Part shown: positions 22,344 through 29,433 of the stretch, piece by piece
How positions within the stretch are numbered: the stretch's first letter is position 1
Layout of the letters: each line of letters opens with the position of its first letter
IMG/VR virus record: IMGVR_UViG_3300005471_000011
Coordinates: 1-64,000 of that record
Source: a virus
Length of the DNA: 64,000 bases
Direction: 5' to 3' (one strand)
Made by a program: the position numbers and the translations under genes
Notes under the pieces: model-generated
What the model saw: the letters and a program-made list of their open reading frames with translations, nothing else
What the model was told of the DNA's origin: nothing
Databases searched by the model: none

Positions 22344-22504
22344 CCGTTGAGCGATTGATCGAGTTTTTGAAGGATTGTGACCCGCAAGCAATTGTCAAAG
22401 TCCTTGGAGACGACGGCGGACATTTACCGCTCGCTGGCTTTGAGATTATGCCGGACGGATCGCTAGAGCTGTGGCCCGACGACGATGATGAAGATGAAGA
22501 GTAG
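22340..22504 (+). CDS. Small acidic protein, 54 aa
   Basis: Starts in an ATGA overlap and ends in a run of Asp/Glu (WPDDDDEDEE). The MTVERLIEFLKDCDPQAIVKV opening is common among short phage proteins of unknown role. Confidence 0.6.
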   Translation: MTVERLIEFLKDCDPQAIVKVLGDDGGHLPLAGFEIMPDGSLELWPDDDDEDEE

Positions 22505-22526
22505 CCAATTTTTAAGGAGCCTCCCA

Positions 22527-23654
22527 ATGACCCAGACAGCGCAACGACCGCAGAACCAAATGCGAACCAGCCAGCCAGCGGCCAAGCCGGAATCGCCTCC
22601 CGATACGGAAGAGTCGCTTTTCCAAAAACTGCTCCAGCAGAAGCACACCTACACGCCATTCGGCGAGAGCGAGGAGATGACGCTGACGCCGTGGCACGTC
22701 CAGCAGTTCCTTGCGGTCCCGACAAAGCAAGGGCATCTGCCAACGGTTCAGGATTGCGTGAAGTTCTGCATCATGTGTCGTCAGCGACAGCTCAACCCGT
22801 GGGCTGGCGACTGCTACATGATCGGCTACGACACTGAGGACGGTCCCAAGTTCAGCGTGGTCACGGCGATCCAGGCGTTGCTTTCGCGCGCGGAGTTGAA
22901 TGCAGCCTTCGACGGCATGGAGAGCGGCGTGGTTGTCCAGCGCGCGGAAGTTCTGGATGGAGGCAAGGCGACCCAGGTGATCGAGGAGCGGCAGGGCGAC
23001 TTGACTCTTACGGGGGAAACGTTGCTTGGCGGCTGGTCTCGCGTGTATCGCAAAGACCGCAAGATCACGTTTTACCAGCGGCTCAAGCTTGGCACCTACG
23101 ACAAGGGCAATAAGCAATGGAGAAAGGACGGCGCCGGAATGATCTGCAAATGCGCTGAGGCTGGCGCGCTGCGACAGGCTTTCCCCAGCGTCATCGGCGG
23201 GCTGTATCTACGAGACGAGATCGAGGCATTCGCAACGCCATCGGCACCCAAGCCAGCGAACACTGAAGGCGACGTCAACCTGGACGTGCTGACCGGGCAT
23301 GCTCCGATCATCACGCCAGCGCCGGCAGTCGGCGAGGCGAATGGCACCGCGCCGGTCCACGACGGCACGGCCGGCGAGGACCATCCCGACGACGTGTCCC
23401 AGGAGGAGCAAGCCACCGGCGAAGCCGAGTCCAGCCAGCTCCCCAGCGAGGAAGACCTCCTTGGCTGGCTCCACGACGTGGACACCGCGCAGACCAACGG
23501 CGCGCTGGACAAGCTGGCGAATGATCCCGGCCTGAATGCTTTATCGCCCAACGTGCGGGACAAGATTCTCAGGTCCATCGGGGAGCGTCGGTCGCAGCTC
23601 AAGGCCAAGAACGGCGGCGGCAAGCAACCAGCGCTGCCAGGGGCGCAGCAATGA
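22527..23654 (+). CDS. recT: RecT-family single-strand annealing protein, 375 aa
   Basis: The core region (TLTPWHVQQFLAVPTKQG, VKFCIMCRQRQLNPWAGD, FSVVTAIQALLSRAEL, CAEAGALRQAFPSVIGGLY) matches the RecT/Redbeta-like RecT superfamily. RecT anneals complementary single strands in phage recombination. The C-terminal ~130 residues are acidic, low-complexity (HPDDVSQEEQATGEAESSQL) and end in a helical domain, perhaps an SSB- or partner-binding tail. ATG 22527 follows AAGGAGCCTCCC. The exonuclease at 21061 is its likely partner. Confidence 0.9.
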   Translation: MTQTAQRPQNQMRTSQPAAKPESPPDTEESLFQKLLQQKHTYTPFGESEEMTLTPWHVQQFLAVPTKQGHLPTVQDCVKFCIMCRQRQLNPWAGDCYMIGYDTEDGPKFSVVTAIQALLSRAELNAAFDGMESGVVVQRAEVLDGGKATQVIEERQGDLTLTGETLLGGWSRVYRKDRKITFYQRLKLGTYDKGNKQWRKDGAGMICKCAEAGALRQAFPSVIGGLYLRDEIEAFATPSAPKPANTEGDVNLDVLTGHAPIITPAPAVGEANGTAPVHDGTAGEDHPDDVSQEEQATGEAESSQLPSEEDLLGWLHDVDTAQTNGALDKLANDPGLNALSPNVRDKILRSIGERRSQLKAKNGGGKQPALPGAQQ

Positions 23655-24184
23655 CGAACGAACAGCTCGATCAGCATCTCGGCAGGAAGCTTGTGCGCCT
23701 GGATTATAATTTCAGCGTCAGCCCCGCCGTCGCGGTGATCATCGAATCTGGTCAGGACGAGCACGAACTAGCTAAGTCGCTGACTGAAAAGATCGAGGTT
23801 GCGCTACAGGAGTTGACGCTGTTCCACGAGTTCTCGTGCAAGCGCAGCGAGACCTTTGGCTGCGTCTCTGTGCTGAGTAGCGCGGTGATCGTTCCGCACG
23901 CCGAGCGGACTGCCGCCGCGCTAAAATCTTGGGATGACCTGGCCAATGCGCTGGCACCGGGATTCGAGCGGCAGCGGTCGGAGCTTGCAGCCAAGCACGC
24001 CAGCGATCCCAACAATGGGACGCTAGGTTGGTGGCGCGTCGAGGGCCTGCGTCATTCGGCTCTTGTGCGGGCCAGCAGCGCCGCCGAGGCGATCAGCAAG
24101 GCGTCCTGTGCGGTCGATCCATCCTGGGAATCGCCGGGCGCCGAGTTCATCGGCACCGAACTTCCAGACGTGGTGTCCTGCTAA
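23651..24184 (+). CDS. Hypothetical protein in the recT operon, 177 aa
   Basis: Starts in an ATGA overlap with recT. It has an N-terminal beta/alpha part and a C-terminal region with WWRVEGLRHSALVRASSAAEA. No domain recognised. A terminator follows, so it closes the recombination operon. Confidence 0.55.
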   Translation: MTNEQLDQHLGRKLVRLDYNFSVSPAVAVIIESGQDEHELAKSLTEKIEVALQELTLFHEFSCKRSETFGCVSVLSSAVIVPHAERTAAALKSWDDLANALAPGFERQRSELAAKHASDPNNGTLGWWRVEGLRHSALVRASSAAEAISKASCAVDPSWESPGAEFIGTELPDVVSC

Positions 24185-24199
24185 AACTCGAAATCCAGA

Positions 24200-24225
24200 A
24201 AACGCCATAACTCTACACGGCGTTT
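24200..24225 (+). terminator. Terminator-like hairpin
   Basis: AAACGCC (24200-24206) pairs with GGCGTTT (24219-24225), followed by CGCTTTGCG. It separates the recT operon from promoter P6. Confidence 0.5.
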
Positions 24226-24261
24226 CGCTTTGCGCTATACAGAAACTACAATTTCGCTCTA

Positions 24262-24290
24262 TTGACAGAAGCATCTGCAATCTGTAAAAT
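24262..24290 (+). promoter_or_regulatory. Sigma70-type promoter P6
   Basis: TTGACA (24262-24267), 17-bp spacer, TAAAAT (24285-24290). Upstream AATTTCGCT and downstream AGCGAATACC are shared with P2. Confidence 0.9.
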
Positions 24291-24350
24291 AATGGCATGA
24301 CGCGAGCGAATACCAAGCAGGGAAACGAACCACGAACCACAGAGCCAGCA

Positions 24351-24491
24351 ATGAAAGTCAGGATCATAGGAAACGAACAGATCGGATACCGCTTAGTACG
24401 GGCCGACAATAGTCGGGTGGTCGGATTCGACCGCCTATACAGCGGTGTGACGCAAATCGCGTATAGCAATGGCTGGAAAATCATTCGGTAA
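24351..24491 (+). CDS. Small hypothetical protein, 46 aa
   Basis: ATG 24351 is chosen because ATG 24297 falls at the expected transcription start. The peptide is basic and beta-rich (MKVRIIGNEQIGYRLVRADN). The ribosome site is weak. Confidence 0.45.
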   Translation: MKVRIIGNEQIGYRLVRADNSRVVGFDRLYSGVTQIAYSNGWKIIR

Positions 24492-24551
24492 ATGCGGCAC
24501 GGTCCGCAAGCCGCCCACGGGCATCCAGTGGGAGAGCACAAAGGGAACCGG

Positions 24552-24866
24552 ATGAACATTATTTATCTTTCAACTGACCGAAGGCACGCTGAAGCATGGA
24601 ACAATGGAAACCGCTGCCGCACATCATCCATCGAAGTCAATGGACTGGCAAAGGCAGTCGCGGACTGTGTGGAATACCTGCAATCGTGGAGCGGGAGAGA
24701 TGTAAAGATTGGGCGAGATGTAAAGATTGGGCGAGATGTCGAGCAGGCACTAGCCGCCATTTATCCCGGATGCGATCCAGATAAGCGATGCGTGCACGGG
24801 GAAAAGTGGGGCGGTGGAACCTGTAAGCATTGCGACAGCTACAACAATCGGCTGGGCAACCAATGA
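24552..24866 (+). CDS. Hypothetical protein with short tandem repeat and C-terminal Cys/His site, 104 aa
   Basis: ATG 24552 follows GAGCACAAAGGGAACCGG. The coding sequence has an 18-bp unit repeated in tandem around 24703-24740, giving GRDVKIGRDVKIGRDVE. The C terminus (CVHGEKWGGGTCKHCDSY) could bind zinc. The first ~40 residues are beta-rich. Function unknown. Confidence 0.55.
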   Translation: MNIIYLSTDRRHAEAWNNGNRCRTSSIEVNGLAKAVADCVEYLQSWSGRDVKIGRDVKIGRDVEQALAAIYPGCDPDKRCVHGEKWGGGTCKHCDSYNNRLGNQ

Positions 24867-25147
24867 AACCAATCTGCGTCAAGTGCCAGCGGTTCTACCG
24901 CATTGAGCGGAACGGAACCCCGTTCGTCGAAAACATGCCAACCAGCCCGGCGGTGCCAGCCGGGACTGAGCGGCCCGATTTATGGACAGCGTACAAATTG
25001 TGGCTCGGCGACCTCTGGAAGTGTGAAGGTTGCGGATCGCAGATCATCGTCGGCACTGGAGCCGATCCAGTAGCAGAGCATTTCGAGCCGGACTTCGCAT
25101 TCATGCGAAATCTGCACGGCGCGGAGATCCAAGTCAACGATTGCTAA
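24863..25147 (+). CDS. Zinc-ribbon phage protein, 94 aa
   Basis: Starts in an ATGA overlap. CVKCQRFYRIERNG at the N terminus and WKCEGCGSQIIVG in the centre form a CxxC...CxxC ribbon of a type common in phages. No proven function. Confidence 0.65.
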   Translation: MKPICVKCQRFYRIERNGTPFVENMPTSPAVPAGTERPDLWTAYKLWLGDLWKCEGCGSQIIVGTGADPVAEHFEPDFAFMRNLHGAEIQVNDC

Positions 25148-25155
25148 ATCGGCGC

Positions 25156-25180
25156 TGCCGGCGGCCGTTCTCAGCCGGCA
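25156..25180 (+). terminator. Terminator-like hairpin
   Basis: TGCCGGC (25156-25162) pairs perfectly with GCCGGCA (25174-25180), followed by AGAGTTT. It lies directly upstream of the MutS-like/HARE gene leader. Confidence 0.5.
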
Positions 25181-25204
25181 AGAGTTTCATGGGGAGCCTC
25201 AAGC

Positions 25205-26605
25205 ATGAAGAAAACCAAGACGGCACCGAAGCCGCAGAAGAAGCCGGACAAGACAGCCAAGCCGCTGGTGTTCAAAGCCGGGGACGCGGTGGAGTTCCGC
25301 TTCACGGAGGGCGCGCCGCGCCCGGAAGGGGACGCGGTGGTCCTCAAGGCGGACGCGGTGAGCAAGGGCCGCATGATGTACCTGCTCGAAGTCAAGCAGG
25401 TGCTGGTCGGCAAGCCAGACTCGCTGCGCAACCCAGATGGGGAGTTGTGGGCGCAGGACGGCGAGCTGTTCAAGCTGGGAACGCGGGCCAAGGTTCCGCC
25501 GGTCGTGCCGCTGGCAGACGTGCGGAAAGAAACCGCAGCGGCGGTCAAGGAGAAGCCGCTGGCCAAGGGGATGCCGGCAGGCTTCAAGGAAGCCAAGGCG
25601 AGCACGGGCGGCGCCTTGCTGTTGTTTCGCGCCGGGCACGTCCTGGAGGCGTTCAACGGCGACGCGGCTATTCTGGTCTCGGTGCTCAAGGCGGACCTCC
25701 AGCAGCGCGATGAGGTAGGGTTCGCCGAGATCAACGCGGATGACCTGGAGGCGGCGCTGGCCAAGTTGGTCAAAGCTGGTCACCGTGTTGCGATCCTGGA
25801 GCAGGTCGAAGGCAAGGAAGCAAACGTCGTCGCGGAGCCTTCCAAGGAAGGCAGCCGGGAGAATCCGATCCCGGCAGGCAAAGCGGCGACGGCGGCTGCC
25901 TGCGTCATCCTCCACGAGGAAACCAAGGGGCGATGCGACCTGATCATGCTGGCGGGCAAGTATCATAACGGCCACCGCAAGCAGATCATGGTCAAGCTGC
26001 TGGGACGGGAGCCAAAGCACGACGAGTACGGCGTCCATGACCTACGGCGGGCGTTCGCCCAGGCAATGAAGCTCGACTGCCCCAGCGAGGAAGCGGAACT
26101 CGAGCGCATCGCGGAGCGGTGCATCGAGATCGTCGCGGAGATCGACAAGCACGAGCAAGCCTTGGCGGAAACCGGCGCGCCGGTCATTGCCAAGCAAGTC
26201 CAGCGGGAAGAAGCTGCGGAACCAGCCGAAGAAAATCAGGCCAGCGCCGGCGCGGCCAATCCAACCACCCCAGAAGCAGAGGAAGATTTCATGGCGAAGG
26301 CATCCAAGAAAGCGTTGAAGAAGACCGGCAAGGAACCGAAGGTTGAAAAGGCGAACGGCAAGCCGAAGGCGGATCGTGGGTTGTCCCTGCTCGACGCAGC
26401 CCACAAGATCTTGCAGGGGCGGACCAAGCCAATGACGACCAAGGAGCTGGTCGCCACGGCGCGTGAGCGGAATCTCTGGACGAGCCCAGCGGGCAAGACG
26501 CCCGAGGCGACGCTCAGCGCGGCGATCAACACAGAGATCAGCAAGAAGGGTAAGGACAGCCGGTTCGAGAAGCCGGAACCCGGAAAGTTTCTGGCAGCGA
26601 AGTAG
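25205..26605 (+). CDS. MutS domain I-like / HARE-HTH fusion protein, 466 aa
   Basis: Residues about 20-100 are a beta-rich domain of unknown type. Residues about 132-202 resemble the mismatch-recognition domain I of MutS (LLLFRAGHVLEAFNGDAAIL, then DLEAALAKLVKAGHRVAILEQVE), but no MutS ATPase follows. Residues about 240-330 are unassigned. The C terminus (about 394-466, LLDAAHKILQGRTKPMTTKE) is a HARE-HTH (HB1/ASXL-type) domain, a predicted DNA-binding module. The combination suggests recognition of altered or modified DNA; this is inference. ATG 25205 follows GGGGAGCCTC. Internal Met at 26291 could give a separate HTH-only product. Confidence 0.7.
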   Translation: MKKTKTAPKPQKKPDKTAKPLVFKAGDAVEFRFTEGAPRPEGDAVVLKADAVSKGRMMYLLEVKQVLVGKPDSLRNPDGELWAQDGELFKLGTRAKVPPVVPLADVRKETAAAVKEKPLAKGMPAGFKEAKASTGGALLLFRAGHVLEAFNGDAAILVSVLKADLQQRDEVGFAEINADDLEAALAKLVKAGHRVAILEQVEGKEANVVAEPSKEGSRENPIPAGKAATAAACVILHEETKGRCDLIMLAGKYHNGHRKQIMVKLLGREPKHDEYGVHDLRRAFAQAMKLDCPSEEAELERIAERCIEIVAEIDKHEQALAETGAPVIAKQVQREEAAEPAEENQASAGAANPTTPEAEEDFMAKASKKALKKTGKEPKVEKANGKPKADRGLSLLDAAHKILQGRTKPMTTKELVATARERNLWTSPAGKTPEATLSAAINTEISKKGKDSRFEKPEPGKFLAAK

Positions 26606-26621
26606 CTCGCTAGATTGCGGC

Positions 26622-27263
26622 TCAAGCCTCCGGCTGGCACAATGCCTCCGGAGGCTTGTTGATTGCGCGGAGCATTCGCGGGCTCTTCTCTGCTTTTCTG
26701 TGGCACACAAAGCAGAGTGTGATCAAATTATTCAGAGCATTCGCCCGACGCCAGTTGCCTCGGAATCTTCCATTAGGCTTGCGATGGTGGACGTGAATGT
26801 CTCGTTTTCCTTGCACTCGCTTTCTTCCGCAAAGCCTGCATGTATAGTGATCTCTGATCAGCGCCTTGCTTCTTTGTCGTCTCCAATTCGGACCGTAATC
26901 TTGTCTTCGACCGCCTCCTGTCGTGAATGCTGGATTGTTCGATCCGATGATAAATCTCGCACGGCACTTCAGGTTGCAGTAAAATCGGCGTTGCCTTTTT
27001 GCCTTCGACGGATACACTCGCAATTCCGCGTGACAGAACGTGCATTGGACTTGCACCTTTTTAGCGCCGGCTCGCTTGGCTACGCTGTGACATTTTTGAG
27101 AGCAATAAATGTTCTTAGTAAAACGGGACCGCTTTCGCACAACATCCTTGCCGCAAATACTGCACGAACGCCTCTCGAATGAAAGCCTACCTGCGGCTGC
27201 ACATCGCTTGGAACAAAACGTCGCGGCAAACTTAGCGAGCCTCCATTTGTGAATTATGAACAA
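26622..27263 (-). CDS. HNH endonuclease with zinc fingers (free-standing homing-type), 213 aa
   Basis: The only clear minus-strand gene. Three CxxC-type knuckles (CSKRC, CSICGKDVVRKRSRFTKNIYC, CTFCHAEL...CNLKC) precede an HNH nuclease domain (CRLCGRK, DIHVHHRKPNG, ANALNNLITLCFVCHRKAE). HNH enzymes of this kind nick or cut DNA and often act as homing endonucleases next to their target gene. Its opposite orientation, convergent to one gene and divergent from the methyltransferase, whose start it overlaps by 8 nt, suggests insertion as a mobile gene. Confidence 0.85.
   Translation of the reverse strand: MFIIHKWRLAKFAATFCSKRCAAAGRLSFERRSCSICGKDVVRKRSRFTKNIYCSQKCHSVAKRAGAKKVQVQCTFCHAELRVYPSKAKRQRRFYCNLKCRARFIIGSNNPAFTTGGGRRQDYGPNWRRQRSKALIRDHYTCRLCGRKRVQGKRDIHVHHRKPNGRFRGNWRRANALNNLITLCFVCHRKAEKSPRMLRAINKPPEALCQPEA
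26623..26658. terminator. Bidirectional hairpin between convergent genes
   Basis: CAAGCCTCCGG (26623-26633) pairs perfectly with CCGGAGGCTTG (26648-26658). It lies between the stop of the + strand MutS-like gene and within the last codons of the minus-strand HNH gene, placed to stop transcription from both sides. U-tracts are weak. Confidence 0.6.
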
Positions 27264-28602
27264 TCCACCGCAATGCGAGCCCCCGCTGAAGCTTGTATGG
27301 ATGTCGCCATCGGACTTGGCCGAGAATCCACAAAACTGGAGGACTCATCCGGAATCGCAGGCGGGAGCGTTGTCGGAGGTGATCGGAGATGTTGGGTGGG
27401 CTGGCGTGTGCTTGGTGAATTCCAGGACAAACCGTCTCATCGACGGTCACTTACGAAAGAAGATCGCGCTCGCCCGTGGGGACGAGCGAATCCCTGTCTT
27501 GATCGGGGATTGGAGCGAAGAGCAGGAGAAGCGAATACTCTTAACTTTGGACCCAATCGGGTCTATGGCGACAGCGTCCAAAGAGCAGCTCGACGCATTG
27601 TTGCGAGAGGTGTCGGCGAGCGGCCAGGACACAGCTCGCATGCTGCAGGGGATCGCGAAGGCGAACAAGATCGACTGGGCGGCCATCGCTACAGCTAACC
27701 CAGCGATCACAGCAGGGTTTCCAAGCGGCCAAGTTATTGAGGATGAAGTGCCGGAGCCTCCGGCGATCCCAGTGGTTCAGACTGGAGAGCTATGGCTGCT
27801 CGGTGAGCACAGGCTTCTCTGTGGAGACGCAACGAATCCAGAGGACGTTCAGCGAATCTTAAATGGCAGCAAGGTCTCCTGCGTCTTCACCGACCCACCC
27901 TATGGGGTCTCTGTGGCGGCGAAGAACCGTCTGCTAAACACCGTCCAGCCTTCTGGACGGTGTTTAGCAGACGTCGTGGACGACGATCTATCTCCCGAAG
28001 ATTTGGAGGCGCGGTTACTCCCTGCGTTTGTCAATATCCGAGAGCTTGCGATGGCTGACGACTGCACGGTTTTCCTGACGGCTCCCCAGGGAGGGGAGTT
28101 GGGTATGATGATGATGATGATGCAAAAGGCGGGCCTGAAGGTTCGTCACGTTTTGATTTGGGTCAAGAATCAGCCGACGTTCTCGATGGGGCGGTTGGAC
28201 TACGACTACCAGCACGAGCCGATCTTGCTGACATGGCTCGCGCGTCACAAGCGACCAATGGCGGGCCAGCACCGGACGAGCATCTGGCCAATCAACAAAC
28301 CAAGAGCATCTCCAGACCATCCGACGATGAAGCCTGTTGCTCTTTACGCCAACGCCTATTTGAACAACAGCGACCAAGGCGATTGCGTTTTTGATCCCTA
28401 TTGCGGGAGTGGAACCGCATTCGCCGCAGCGGAGCAGGTAGGGCGGAAATGCAGGGGAATCGAGGTCGAGCCAAAATACTGTGATGTGACACTCCAGAGG
28501 TGGCAGTCGCTAACTGGCAAGCAGGCAATCCGCGAGGATGGGATCGCCTACGACACCCTCCGAGCAGAAGCCAACTTGACGCAGCCAGCGCCAATCAGCT
28601 AA
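27256..28602 (+). CDS. ParB-like domain plus DNA adenine/cytosine-N4 methyltransferase, 448 aa
   Basis: Residues about 10-90 are ParB/sulfiredoxin-like (ENPQNWRTHPESQ, RLIDGHLRKK). The methyltransferase follows, with catalytic motif IV DPPYG (D213) ahead of SAM motif I FDPYCGSGT (D380), the beta-class order for N6-adenine or N4-cytosine enzymes. Such ParB-MTase fusions are common in phages and protect DNA from host restriction. Two oddities: a perfect 21-bp inverted repeat just after the DPPY motif, and six consecutive Met codons at about 28104-28121. Confidence 0.9.
   Translation: MNNPPQCEPPLKLVWMSPSDLAENPQNWRTHPESQAGALSEVIGDVGWAGVCLVNSRTNRLIDGHLRKKIALARGDERIPVLIGDWSEEQEKRILLTLDPIGSMATASKEQLDALLREVSASGQDTARMLQGIAKANKIDWAAIATANPAITAGFPSGQVIEDEVPEPPAIPVVQTGELWLLGEHRLLCGDATNPEDVQRILNGSKVSCVFTDPPYGVSVAAKNRLLNTVQPSGRCLADVVDDDLSPEDLEARLLPAFVNIRELAMADDCTVFLTAPQGGELGMMMMMMQKAGLKVRHVLIWVKNQPTFSMGRLDYDYQHEPILLTWLARHKRPMAGQHRTSIWPINKPRASPDHPTMKPVALYANAYLNNSDQGDCVFDPYCGSGTAFAAAEQVGRKCRGIEVEPKYCDVTLQRWQSLTGKQAIREDGIAYDTLRAEANLTQPAPIS
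27928..27973 (+). repeat. Perfect 21-bp inverted repeat inside the methyltransferase gene
   Basis: 27928-27948 is the exact reverse complement of 27953-27973, with a 4-nt CCTT loop. It remains in frame within the coding sequence and encodes about 15 residues shortly after the DPPY motif. Confidence 0.95.
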
Positions 28603-28638
28603 TTTATCTCTTCGTCCCGCTAAGCCTCAAAGCCTCGA

Positions 28639-29433
28639 ATGACCGGCCTCATGGGTTGGCAAAGGAACCGCAAGAAGCAGCGCCATCACCGGCGCGGCGG
28701 CAAGTCGGTTCATTCAGACCAAGAGCCACGATCTTATTCACGCAACGGCCGGGGTGGCGGGCGTCGCAAGTACCAGCATGCCGAGCGCGTGGCAAGGGAA
28801 ATCGACGAGAAAGTTCCCGCCCCAGGTGGTGACCGGGTCATAGTCCCGACGGCCGCCGGGCCAGAAATACCGCCCGTGGTTGCACAGGAGCCGCAAACGG
28901 GCGTTGCAGCCGACAATTCGGCTATCGGGGCAGGGGGCGACCCGCCAATGCCGAACACGGCACTTCTGGAGTCCCAAAGCCAAGTGGTGCCGGACACGCG
29001 ATTGCTTAGGCGTGCCGTGCGGGACAAGCGGTTCAAGACCCCCAAGGAGCTAACGGAGGGCGTGCTTCGCAAGTTGGGGCACCAGGCGTTGGGGCTACCG
29101 TGGCGGAACCCGGTGACCGGCGAGGAGGAAAAAAGCGGCCAGTACACGCCGGCGCAATTGAAGGCGGCGGCAGACACGCTGATCGGCGTGGAGCGGATGA
29201 ACCAACATGACGAGCACCATGACGACCGGCAGGAATACGACGCCAAGCGGCTGGAGTATTACGACCGCGCGCTTGCCTTGCGTGCCAAGATGCCGATCCC
29301 GCTGATGGGTGCTCACATGCACCGGGACGCAGACGGGTCCACGGATGTTTCGGTCATGGTTTACGTTCCGGACAACGGGCGCGACCCGGACGGCATCGAG
29401 CCGGTTGACATGCCACCGGAGCTGCTGGAGTGA
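28639..29433 (+). CDS. Candidate small terminase subunit, 264 aa
   Basis: It lies directly upstream of the large terminase with a GTGA overlap. The N-terminal ~60 residues are strongly basic (RNRKKQRHHRRGGKSVHSD), then a Pro/Gly-rich linker, then a helical C-terminal half (KTPKELTEGVLRKLGHQALG; QLKAAADTLIGVERMNQ). Position and DNA-binding character fit a TerS, but no TerS motif is certain. Confidence 0.45.
   Translation: MTGLMGWQRNRKKQRHHRRGGKSVHSDQEPRSYSRNGRGGGRRKYQHAERVAREIDEKVPAPGGDRVIVPTAAGPEIPPVVAQEPQTGVAADNSAIGAGGDPPMPNTALLESQSQVVPDTRLLRRAVRDKRFKTPKELTEGVLRKLGHQALGLPWRNPVTGEEEKSGQYTPAQLKAAADTLIGVERMNQHDEHHDDRQEYDAKRLEYYDRALALRAKMPIPLMGAHMHRDADGSTDVSVMVYVPDNGRDPDGIEPVDMPPELLE

Noticed and set aside
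24700-24742. Tandem 18-bp repeats considered as an iteron origin or CRISPR
   Set aside because: Only two and a half copies, in frame within a coding gene; too few for iterons and no spacer structure.
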